Below, one piece after another: positions 1 to 6,389 of a DNA stretch of 17,631 nt (position 1 is the first letter of the stretch; every line of letters starts with the position of its first letter). The notes under the pieces are model-generated. The model saw nothing but the letters and a program-made list of their open reading frames with translations, was not told the DNA's origin and searched no databases. The DNA lies in assembly GCA_021399405.1 (NCBI GenBank), contig JAAFKL010000271.1, positions 1 through 17,631 on the forward strand, in the 5' to 3' direction. Origin of the DNA: Candidatus Heimdallarchaeota archaeon. GTDB lineage: Archaea; Asgardarchaeota; Heimdallarchaeia; Heimdallarchaeales; Kariarchaeaceae. A program made the position numbers and the translations under genes.

Positions 1-194
1 CTGTGGAGACAGAAATTGACTTGTAATTAGAATGATTAGAATCATTGTGTAAGTCTTTTTCAACAATAATAAATTATCAGTTGGATTAAAAAATATGAGT
101 TTGATAGAAGATTAATAATTCACAACATCCATCATATTTTGAAGTATAGAAATGAGGAAATCCATTTAAGTTAGGTGGATTGTTGTAATATTGG

Positions 195-875
195 ATGACA
201 GCTGAGGTTAATAAGGAAGTCAGAAAATTTGTATACGTACATTTTCATGAATTTTCTGTCCCTCCAACTCTAGAACAATTAATTGAGCACTTCAATAAAG
301 ATCGGAATTATATTATATCAATTCTTTATTCACTCCACGAGGACCACTTACTTGTTATCGATAAGAAGATCAATAAAATAATGATCGCAAACCCATTTGC
401 TGGGATTCCTACCTCATTTTCAGTTAAGACTGAATCAAATAACCATTACTATGCAACTTGCGCTTGGGACTCCATTGCTATGCATATCACCTTAGAAGAA
501 GATGTTGAAATTAATGCCTATTGCCACTATTGTAATGCCAATTTAATGTTAATTCTTTCAAATGAAAAGATCATATCAAAGACTCCAAATGACGTAGTAA
601 TTCATTTTCAATACCCCGTGAAAAAATGGTGGATCGATATAATTGATACGTGTTACAACACAATGAATTTTTTCTGTTCCGATGAACATTTACATGAATG
701 GATTAGCCAGAACCCAAACAAAGAAGGGTATCAATTGAATGATAAACAGATTATGGATATCAGTGTGCTTCTGTATCAAAATAAGATGGATTTGAATTAT
801 CAGAGACCATCTCCTGATGATTTACGCTTGAGCTTTAAGAAAAACAATTTGACCGGTGATTTTTGGGAGATTTAA
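195..875 (+). CDS. MerB-fold (alkylmercury lyase-like) protein
   Basis: A 226-residue protein that reads as a member of the organomercurial lyase (MerB, PF03243) superfamily. Residues about 1-65 look like a winged-helix N-terminal domain. An 'NPFAGIPTSF' strand (66-75) follows, then the MerB-like core. C89-A-W-D92 matches the Cys-x-x-Asp of MerB (Cys96/Asp99 in the E. coli plasmid enzyme), and 'MNFFCSDEHLHEW' (157-169) matches the HFFAS...EDW segment. The second MerB catalytic cysteine (Cys159) has no exact counterpart: C153 lies a couple of residues upstream of the aligned position and C161 just downstream. C110-x-x-C113 is an extra pair. True mercury-carbon lyase activity is therefore uncertain; many archaeal homologues are uncharacterised. 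ATG 195 has no Shine-Dalgarno; a weak TATA-like stretch near 164-171 would suit a leaderless start. The gene is convergent with the tRNA gene, 21 bp away. Fold confidence is good, function is not. Confidence 0.72.
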   Translation: MTAEVNKEVRKFVYVHFHEFSVPPTLEQLIEHFNKDRNYIISILYSLHEDHLLVIDKKINKIMIANPFAGIPTSFSVKTESNNHYYATCAWDSIAMHITLEEDVEINAYCHYCNANLMLILSNEKIISKTPNDVVIHFQYPVKKWWIDIIDTCYNTMNFFCSDEHLHEWISQNPNKEGYQLNDKQIMDISVLLYQNKMDLNYQRPSPDDLRLSFKKNNLTGDFWEI

Positions 876-896
876 TTTACAAGGACAATAAAAAAA

Positions 897-1012
897 TGGT
901 GGCAAGGACGGGATTTGAACCCGCGAGTGCAGAACACACTGGTTCTCTGGAAAAATCGATAACTCGATTTTGTTCAAGACCAGCCCCTTGGGCCAGGCTT
1001 GGGTACCTTGCC
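897..1012 (-). tRNA. tRNA-Ser(UGA), intron-containing, CCA encoded
   Basis: On the minus strand the acceptor stem GGCAAGG/CCTTGCC closes 7 bp, followed by discriminator A and an encoded CCA (897-899). The D arm has a CCC/GGG stem. The anticodon stem is CTGGT/ACCAG. After removal of the intron the loop reads CTTGAAA, giving anticodon UGA (bases 974-976 of the plus strand). The variable arm is long (GTG-TTCT-GCAC hairpin), as in type II tRNAs. The T arm is GCGGG-TTCAAAT-CCCGT with one G-U pair. Long arm plus UGA identifies serine, decoding UCA and probably other UCN codons. A possible TATA-like element for the minus strand lies near 1070-1080, which would leave a 5' leader of about 35 nt. Confidence 0.95.
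945..972 (-). other. tRNA-Ser intron (28 nt, bulge-helix-bulge)
   Basis: The intron sits between tRNA positions 37 and 38, the canonical archaeal site. It carries an internal 8-bp hairpin (AAAATCGA / TCGATTTT, loop GTTA). A central helix forms between exon CTTG and intron CCAG with one U-C mismatch. Three-nucleotide bulges (AAC and AGA) flank it, and cutting after the second base of each bulge releases exactly these 28 nt. This is the expected substrate of the archaeal EndA splicing endonuclease. The mismatch makes it a slightly relaxed motif. Confidence 0.85.
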
Positions 1013-1170
1013 ATTGAAAATTCGGAATTCTCTGAGTGAGATGTCCTGATTTTCAATTCTGTTAGTAGTTTATAATTTTGTTTTTAGGAACGATGGTTCA
1101 TTTCTCTATTTAGAAATTGATTTGAATTAGTTATTTGGATTTAAGTAGTTGGAAATATTATTGAATTCAA

Positions 1171-2442
1171 TCATTCTAATTGTAAATAATCTGGGTGAAA
1201 ATCATTGTCATCAATAATTTTTTGAAGCATATGATTTGGAATATCTTTTTTGTTTATGCCTGATTTTGTTATATCAATTGATTTTATCTGAGTAAGTTCT
1301 AAAAGGCTATCCGGGAGTTTATTCAAGTTAGTACCACCCAAATTTAGAATTTTCAAACTAAGCAAATTACAAAAGACGTCAGGTAATGATTTTAAAGAAT
1401 CAGTCCCTCCCATACCGAAATTCCCTTGACCTTCATGTCTAGCTCCACCAAAATGAATTTCCTTCAAACTTATACAATTTCCGATTTCATCAGGTAAAGT
1501 TTTAATTTTTGAATTCGATAAATATATAATTTCCAAATTTTCTAACATGCCAATACTTGAAGGAAGTTCAGAAATCGTTGTATTATGTAGATATAATTCT
1601 TTTAAGTTTTTTAATTGGCCTATTTCGAAAGGTAATTTTGGTATTCGACCTTTATAATTTCCATTGATGTATAAAACCTCGAGATTCAGCAATTTGGACA
1701 GTGTAATTGGGAAACTATCAAATGAATTAATTCCAATATCGAGAAATTTGAGATTCGATAACTTACAAATTTCATCCGGTATCTCGGTCAAATTGTTATT
1801 TTTCAAATTCAAGTGTTCAAGGCTTTGTAATTCTAGAATTTCCATAGGAAACTCGTAGAATTCATTACGACCCAAATCAAGTTTTTTCAATTTAGTTAAG
1901 CTACCGATTTCATCAGGTAGAGAACTCAAATGATTCCAGTTTAAATTTAGATTTACTAGAGTTTTAATATTACCAATTTCGCTTGAGAGAGAACCAAGTT
2001 CGGTAAAATTTAAATCCAAATTTTCCAAGGCTGGTAGTCCGAATATATTTGTCATTGTTTTACCTGGCCCTAACTTTAAGGTTTTGAGGTTTATTAAATT
2101 TTCAATTTCTTTAGGAATTTCTCTAATCATTGAAGCAGCAAGATTAAGTGATTCAAGTTTCACAAGCTTCGTTATAGAGATAGGTAGAATATTCATTGAA
2201 TTTTGATACAAGTTCAAATCTCTGAGATATTTGAACTCAGTAATTTCATCAGGTAATTTACTTAGCCATAAACCAGTTAGATCCAATTCTATTAATTTTG
2301 CATTTTCATCAAATTTAGGGGATAGTTGATCTAGTGATTTATTGCGATTTTTAATATAATGGCTGGCAACTAAATTTTCCTCATCAACAATGGCTTTTAA
2401 TTTAGAATAAAAATTGTTGTAAATTTCTTTATCATTGCCCAT
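1171..2442 (-). CDS. Leucine-rich repeat protein (about 15 LRRs)
   Basis: A 423-residue protein made almost wholly of 23-residue leucine-rich repeats of the 'LPDEIGxLxxLxxLxLxxN' type (LRR_8 / Ras-group-like). The LxxLxL cores begin near residues 50, 73, 96, 119, 139, 162, 185, 208, 231, 254, 280, 303, 326, 363 and 386. Residues 1-45 form a charged, helical N-terminal cap. There is no signal peptide or membrane segment, so it is probably cytosolic. Spacing is regular except for a 20-residue repeat, a 26-residue repeat, and one 37-residue repeat that carries a Gly-rich insert (332-349). LRR solenoids bind protein partners; no catalytic domain is fused, so the partner is unknown. The start is an ATG with no clear Shine-Dalgarno. 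The two genes upstream lie on the same strand, but a 108-bp gap suggests separate transcription. Confidence 0.9.
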   Translation of the reverse strand: MGNDKEIYNNFYSKLKAIVDEENLVASHYIKNRNKSLDQLSPKFDENAKLIELDLTGLWLSKLPDEITEFKYLRDLNLYQNSMNILPISITKLVKLESLNLAASMIREIPKEIENLINLKTLKLGPGKTMTNIFGLPALENLDLNFTELGSLSSEIGNIKTLVNLNLNWNHLSSLPDEIGSLTKLKKLDLGRNEFYEFPMEILELQSLEHLNLKNNNLTEIPDEICKLSNLKFLDIGINSFDSFPITLSKLLNLEVLYINGNYKGRIPKLPFEIGQLKNLKELYLHNTTISELPSSIGMLENLEIIYLSNSKIKTLPDEIGNCISLKEIHFGGARHEGQGNFGMGGTDSLKSLPDVFCNLLSLKILNLGGTNLNKLPDSLLELTQIKSIDITKSGINKKDIPNHMLQKIIDDNDFHPDYLQLE

Positions 2443-2550
2443 GGAATTGATCTCAAATGTTGATTTCTAAATTGAATTAATTAAATCTTTCACATAATTA
2501 TTAGATTCTAATCTCAGTTCACTAATATTGTAAATTAATGAAAAGCCAAA

Positions 2551-2976
2551 TTAATAAATCTTTGTTGGAGTAATTTTAAGGGCTACATCCCAATTTTGCT
2601 TATATTCTACATAATTTGGATCGTGACTGTATCGAACATCAGGGATATCCATGATTAATTCATACTCTGGTGCCCCTCTATATACAATTTCCGCTTCTCC
2701 ACTTACCGCTCCGTTAACAAAAGCAAGCATACATGAAGGGTTTTCTTGAGCCAGTTTAATTTTTGCACGTGATTTTCGAGAAAATATATAGAGTTTACCA
2801 TCTCTATAATTTGTCCAAACAGGAGTATTGTGGGGTTTCCCATTTTTCGAAACAAATGCAATCGAAGAAGTTTGTTGATCCTCAACTAGAGATTCCAATT
2901 TTTGTAAATCCATTGAATCATAAATTTGACTACATGATTTAATTTTATAGGTATCAGCAAGTTGGGATTTATTCAC
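2551..2976 (-). CDS. PPOX-class flavin/F420 split-barrel protein
   Basis: A small protein (141 aa from GTG) of the pyridoxamine 5'-phosphate oxidase-like FMN/F420-binding split-barrel superfamily. Its core reads 'IAFVSKNGKPHNTPVW' then 'DGKLYIFSRKSRAKIKLAQE', the typical strand order: small-residue strand, DG-x-P-x-x-x-PVW, then the R/K-x-x-K-x-x-N-L cofactor-phosphate region. Members are oxidoreductases using FMN or F420, or heme/biliverdin binders; the sequence alone does not separate these. Two starts are possible. GTG 2976 has a TATA-like element centred near 3005, about right for a leaderless mRNA. ATG 2913 (residue 22) matches the usual family N-terminus and has its own TATA-like stretch near 2950. 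The gene follows the methylthiotransferase by 33 bp on the same strand. Confidence 0.82.
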   Translation of the reverse strand: MNKSQLADTYKIKSCSQIYDSMDLQKLESLVEDQQTSSIAFVSKNGKPHNTPVWTNYRDGKLYIFSRKSRAKIKLAQENPSCMLAFVNGAVSGEAEIVYRGAPEYELIMDIPDVRYSHDPNYVEYKQNWDVALKITPTKIY

Positions 2977-3009
2977 TGAGAGTATAATCGTCTTGAAATC
3001 TATTATAAG

Positions 3010-4323
3010 TTAGATCAGCTCACCCAAAAAATAGGTTGATTTGGCTTCGATAATTCTTGCCTTAACGAAATCACCTAATTTTAAGTCACTTTCTTTTAGA
3101 ATAATTGGTTTGTAGGCTTGGTTCCTAGCTTGAATTCCACCTTTTGCTCCTTCTTCACTAAGATAAACTTCACCCTCCCAACCAATCCATTTTCTATTAT
3201 CTTCCATTTGAATTTCTTTACAAATTTTGGTTAACATAGTTGATCTGCGTTTTCGCTCTTCTTTTGGGATTTGTTTAAATTCTACAGCAGGAGTGCCTCT
3301 TCTTTCCCAATATCGAGATATATTAGTAATTGAAGGTCTTGTTTTTCTAATAGTTGTAATAGTTTCCTCGAATTCTTTTTTTGTTTCGGTTGGATACCCA
3401 CAAATCACATCTGTAGATAGAGTAATATCAGGAATTTCTTCTCGAAACCGAGATACAATAAATTCATATTCTTCAACTGTATAGCCTCTTTTCATATGAT
3501 TGAGAACACGATTATTTCCAGCTTGTACAGGTAAATGCAGAAATTTGTATATTTTATCAGATTTATATGCTTCCACTGTATGATCTAATACTTTTATTAG
3601 GTTATTCGGATTTCCCATACCAATACGAGCCCAGAATTTTCTGTTAATAAGATTAATTTCTCGTATTAAGTCTGCGAGATTCTGATCAAAATCAAAACCC
3701 CAGCATGCGGTATCCTGTGAGGTTAACCACACTTCTGAAGTCTTCACCTTTCGAATTGAATTAACTATACTTTCACTGGAATAGGATCTCAGGTGACCTC
3801 GGGCTTTTTTAGTAGCACAAAAAGTGCATGAATTTAAACAACCCTCATTGATCGGGATAATGTTAAGATGGGGGTTCCATTGTGTAGATTCGAGAGCTGG
3901 TTTGTTCAACCAATCATCCTTATTATTTTTCTTACCTAGATTTACATTATTCATAACCGGCAATAATAATTTATCATCTGTTTTAATATTTAGAGCAGCT
4001 AAGATCTGTCCAGCGGCATTTACACCTAATTTGATAAAATCAGGATACCGTTTCTCAATCAATTCTGGTTCTGCTTGAGAAATACATCCAGCAACTACTA
4101 CCTCTTGATTTGTTTCTCTCAGATTATCTAGTACGTGTAGAATCTTATCCTCTGTTGGTGTTTTAACTGTACAAGTATTTACGACAACTAGATCAGCTTC
4201 GTCAATATTTCCGTTTGATATGAGATTGTACCCACCAATAATAAGCTGTTGCTCAATTAGTTGTGAATCCTTCTGATTATGACTACAACCCCAGGTAAGA
4301 ACAACTGCTTGTTTACTGGTCAT
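3010..4323 (-). CDS. tRNA-t6A37 methylthiotransferase (e-MtaB/CDKAL1 type)
   Basis: A 437-residue radical-SAM methylthiotransferase that converts t6A to ms2t6A at position 37 of ANN-decoding tRNAs. The N-terminal UPF0004 domain has the three auxiliary [4Fe-4S] cysteines: C13 (WGCSHNQKDS), C51 (VNTCTV) and C80 (AGCISQAEPE). The radical-SAM motif C162-x3-C166-x2-C169 is intact, in 'GCLNSCTFCATKKARGHLRS'. A C-terminal TRAM domain (about 375-437) would bind tRNA. The WGCSHNQ-D-S start, the lack of a long N-terminal extension and the length fit the archaeal/eukaryotic e-MtaB (CDKAL1) branch better than MiaB or RimO. ATG 4323 has a TATA-like box 24 bp upstream on the minus strand, so it is probably leaderless. 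The PPOX gene follows 33 bp downstream. Confidence 0.94.
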   Translation of the reverse strand: MTSKQAVVLTWGCSHNQKDSQLIEQQLIIGGYNLISNGNIDEADLVVVNTCTVKTPTEDKILHVLDNLRETNQEVVVAGCISQAEPELIEKRYPDFIKLGVNAAGQILAALNIKTDDKLLLPVMNNVNLGKKNNKDDWLNKPALESTQWNPHLNIIPINEGCLNSCTFCATKKARGHLRSYSSESIVNSIRKVKTSEVWLTSQDTACWGFDFDQNLADLIREINLINRKFWARIGMGNPNNLIKVLDHTVEAYKSDKIYKFLHLPVQAGNNRVLNHMKRGYTVEEYEFIVSRFREEIPDITLSTDVICGYPTETKKEFEETITTIRKTRPSITNISRYWERRGTPAVEFKQIPKEERKRRSTMLTKICKEIQMEDNRKWIGWEGEVYLSEEGAKGGIQARNQAYKPIILKESDLKLGDFVKARIIEAKSTYFLGELI

Positions 4324-4342
4324 CTACAACATGCATAATTTT

Positions 4343-4352
4343 CTATTTTATA
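4343..4352 (-). promoter_or_regulatory. TATA-like box for the methylthiotransferase gene
   Basis: The minus strand reads TTATAAAATA, centred about 24 bp upstream of ATG 4323. That is the spacing expected if transcription starts at or next to the start codon. The conserved ACCGTT-containing motif at 4352-4384 abuts it on the upstream side. Confidence 0.6.
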
Positions 4353-4384
4353 ATACCGTTGGTTGATTGCGCCACTAAAACATA
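4352..4384. repeat. Bipartite TATA-adjacent motif, copy 1
   Basis: The plus strand reads AATACCGTT, 2 nt, TTGATTGCG, then an A-rich stretch ending in ACATA. A close relative lies at 9051-9082 in another upstream region. It sits directly next to a TATA-like box and between divergently oriented genes (3010-4323 minus and 4533-5000 plus). It is a candidate regulator-binding site; no protein is assigned. Confidence 0.5.
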
Positions 4385-4532
4385 GCTTATTTTCTAATTT
4401 CCTTATGGCTAGTTATTATTAAATAGTGAATTCAAAAATATGCCATGCAAGGCAAAGATAATTATGAGGATTGATTAATATTATTAATTGAGTAGGTTGG
4501 TTCTCGTAATCAATTTGGAATGGGTGTAGTGA

Positions 4533-5000
4533 ATGGATAAACCTGAGGAGTATCTGAATTTAATAAAAACTAAGGATAAAATGAGTGAGGACGAGATTCT
4601 CGAAGCTGCTAACCAATTAATTGCAATAATTTCTGATAAGAAAGAAATTTCAAATCTTGTTGTGAGCTCAATCGATGACATTTATGATAATGAGCTTGAA
4701 TTAATTCGAATACGAGCAGTTGAAATTGCTTTAAAGCTTCTTGATTACTCGTTGTATAATGCCGATAAAACTACAGGAACCAAAATTTTAGATTTCTTAG
4801 AAGAGCGGATAGGATCTGCATCGGAAAATATCCAAACCTCAGTAATCATCCATTACAGTTGGGCACATAGGAAATTTCCCTTTTCTAAACAAATTATAGG
4901 TCGGTACAATAATATAATGAACGAATTTAACAAAGAAAAAAAATTCCTACGATTATTTAATGAAATAAACCATATGGATGAAATGGTCTCAGAGCCTTAA
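4533..5000 (+). CDS. Small helical protein of unknown function
   Basis: I do not recognise a family for this 155-residue protein. It is acidic at the N-terminus (residues 1-25, rich in D/E/K) and appears all alpha-helical, with long amphipathic stretches at about 20-52, 53-75, 82-96 and 100-115 that resemble a short HEAT-like arrangement. It has no cysteine, no signal peptide and no membrane segment, so it is probably a cytosolic adaptor or scaffold-like protein. ATG 4533 lacks a Shine-Dalgarno. A TATA-like stretch near 4344-4353 would leave a leader of about 155 nt on this strand; a nearer promoter is not clear. The gene converges on the pseudo-esterase gene with only 10 bp between the stop codons. 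Codon use resembles its neighbours. Confidence 0.7.
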   Translation: MDKPEEYLNLIKTKDKMSEDEILEAANQLIAIISDKKEISNLVVSSIDDIYDNELELIRIRAVEIALKLLDYSLYNADKTTGTKILDFLEERIGSASENIQTSVIIHYSWAHRKFPFSKQIIGRYNNIMNEFNKEKKFLRLFNEINHMDEMVSEP

Positions 5001-5010
5001 ATTTGTTAAA

Positions 5011-6327
5011 TTAGGTTCCTTTGCGATATTTCAATTTTTTTCTCCCTAACATCAATATAGGTACAAGGATTAACCAGCTCATACTGTATCCCACCTCATT
5101 TACTTCCTGTTCCTTGGTTTTGTAGGGTTCTGTATTTTGTAAATCTAACGAAGTTGATTCTAAATCTATAGGTCGTTCTCCTGGTTTAATTTGTAATGTG
5201 GCAGGATAAACATAAGATATTGATTGGTTATACTCACCAGAAATGGTCAAGTTAGCTTTGAATCCTCCAGAATTAGCATATATATGAGTAGGCGACCTTT
5301 CTGTAGAGGATTTACCGTCACCAAAATCCCAAAGATATTTCATTTGTGTTCTGTTTCCCTCTGATCCTACAAAAGTGAAATTTACCTCTTCGTTGATATA
5401 AACATCTTCATCCTCGATTCGATATTTTACAAACATCTCTGGATTGTAAGCTTGAGAAATAGCATTTACAGACTCCCTACCCTCTGATCTGAAACCAGAA
5501 TCATCAAATTCATTTGTTCTTAGATTCAGTTTTTCGTACCCTCTGCGATAAATTGCTCGAGATATTTCTCTCAAAGGAAAATAGGAATCAAAATCCGCTC
5601 TGTTTGCGCTAAGAACTATATTTACGTCAATTTCCGCCCCTTCACCAATTCTTTGGGCAAAGATGACCTCCTGTTCAAAAAGATAAGGCACCTCATTTAA
5701 TAATCTTGAAACAGGTTGTAAATCACCATCATAAGTAATAAATTTGGTAAACGGGGTATTGGGATATCTAAAAAATGTATCAACTACAAAGAAACCAACC
5801 TCCCACCACCCCAGTAAGATTGTTTCAGACGTATCAGTATTGTATTGTTGGTTAATAAATGGTAATAGCTCTTCTTGTAAGAATAAATGATATTGATCTG
5901 GATTATCAATTACATCATCTTCAAAATTAGCGACAGATAATTCATCATCTGTAATAGTAATACCCACCATTATCATTGAAGGAATCAAAGTATCCATGAA
6001 GATTTCTGTAAAGTTATCATAACTCAGAAATCGATGGTAAAAGTTAAACACATTCCCCCCTCTGCCTATATCCCAAAAATTTGGAAAATAAAGAACTGGA
6101 AATCCATTTTCTTTCTCCGAATCATAATTATAGGGTAAAGTAATTTCAATGATATAATTTTTTCCCGTGAAGGTTGATGATAACTGTTCTGACACCTCAG
6201 AAGCTTGATTAGTCTCGATGGTTTTCATTTGGTTAGATTGATAATCCTCAGCTTTTACAGTCTGAGAGTTAAGAAATACAATAATTATTAGAATTGTAAA
6301 CAAATGTTTTTTCCAATAATCTAGCAT
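5011..6327 (-). CDS. Secreted pseudo-esterase + PKD protein, C-terminal TM (copy A)
   Basis: Numbering here is for a 439-residue reading from TTG 6330; ATG 6327 (residue 2) is the likelier start, with a TATA-like box about 28 bp upstream. Order of parts: signal peptide (about 8-27); an alpha/beta-hydrolase domain like COG2819/esterase D (about 56-285), recognisable from 'YIIEITLPYNYD', 'FPVLYF', 'MIMVGIT' and 'LQEELLPFINQQYNTD'; a PKD domain (about 303-382, WDFGDG at 334-339); a juxtamembrane segment (393-417); one membrane helix (about 417-429); and a basic tail. The nucleophile elbow, normally G-x-S-x-G-G, reads G174-W-W-E-V-G179, so the serine is replaced by Trp. The usual late histidine region ('FDDSGFRS', 275-282) has no His. 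It is probably a non-hydrolytic binding or structural surface protein. The neighbour at 6390-7709 is a full-length paralogue. Confidence 0.85.
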   Translation of the reverse strand: MLDYWKKHLFTILIIIVFLNSQTVKAEDYQSNQMKTIETNQASEVSEQLSSTFTGKNYIIEITLPYNYDSEKENGFPVLYFPNFWDIGRGGNVFNFYHRFLSYDNFTEIFMDTLIPSMIMVGITITDDELSVANFEDDVIDNPDQYHLFLQEELLPFINQQYNTDTSETILLGWWEVGFFVVDTFFRYPNTPFTKFITYDGDLQPVSRLLNEVPYLFEQEVIFAQRIGEGAEIDVNIVLSANRADFDSYFPLREISRAIYRRGYEKLNLRTNEFDDSGFRSEGRESVNAISQAYNPEMFVKYRIEDEDVYINEEVNFTFVGSEGNRTQMKYLWDFGDGKSSTERSPTHIYANSGGFKANLTISGEYNQSISYVYPATLQIKPGERPIDLESTSLDLQNTEPYKTKEQEVNEVGYSMSWLILVPILMLGRKKLKYRKGT

Positions 6328-6350
6328 CAATAAGCTATCTTTGAATCAGC

Positions 6351-6358
6351 TTATAAAA
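6351..6358 (-). promoter_or_regulatory. TATA-like box for pseudo-esterase copy A
   Basis: The minus strand carries TTTTTTATAA in the 58-bp gap between the two paralogues, centred about 28 bp before ATG 6327. This fits independent, probably leaderless transcription of the downstream paralogue. Confidence 0.6.
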
Positions 6359-6389
6359 AAGAGTACTGATCAGAAAAACTCATGATCGA

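Noticed and set aside
1..194. A gene fragment at the left edge
   Set aside because: All frames hold frequent stops; only six-to-seven-codon open frames occur, so it is treated as upstream sequence.
1450..2330. Periodic recurrence of ATTTCATCAGG-like words as a repeat array
   Set aside because: The 69-bp period is the coding signature of the 23-residue leucine-rich repeats.
4435..4470. TGCC-ATGCAA-GGCA hairpin as a riboswitch or attenuator
   Set aside because: A 4-bp stem with a 6-nt loop is expected by chance, and no known riboswitch core surrounds it.
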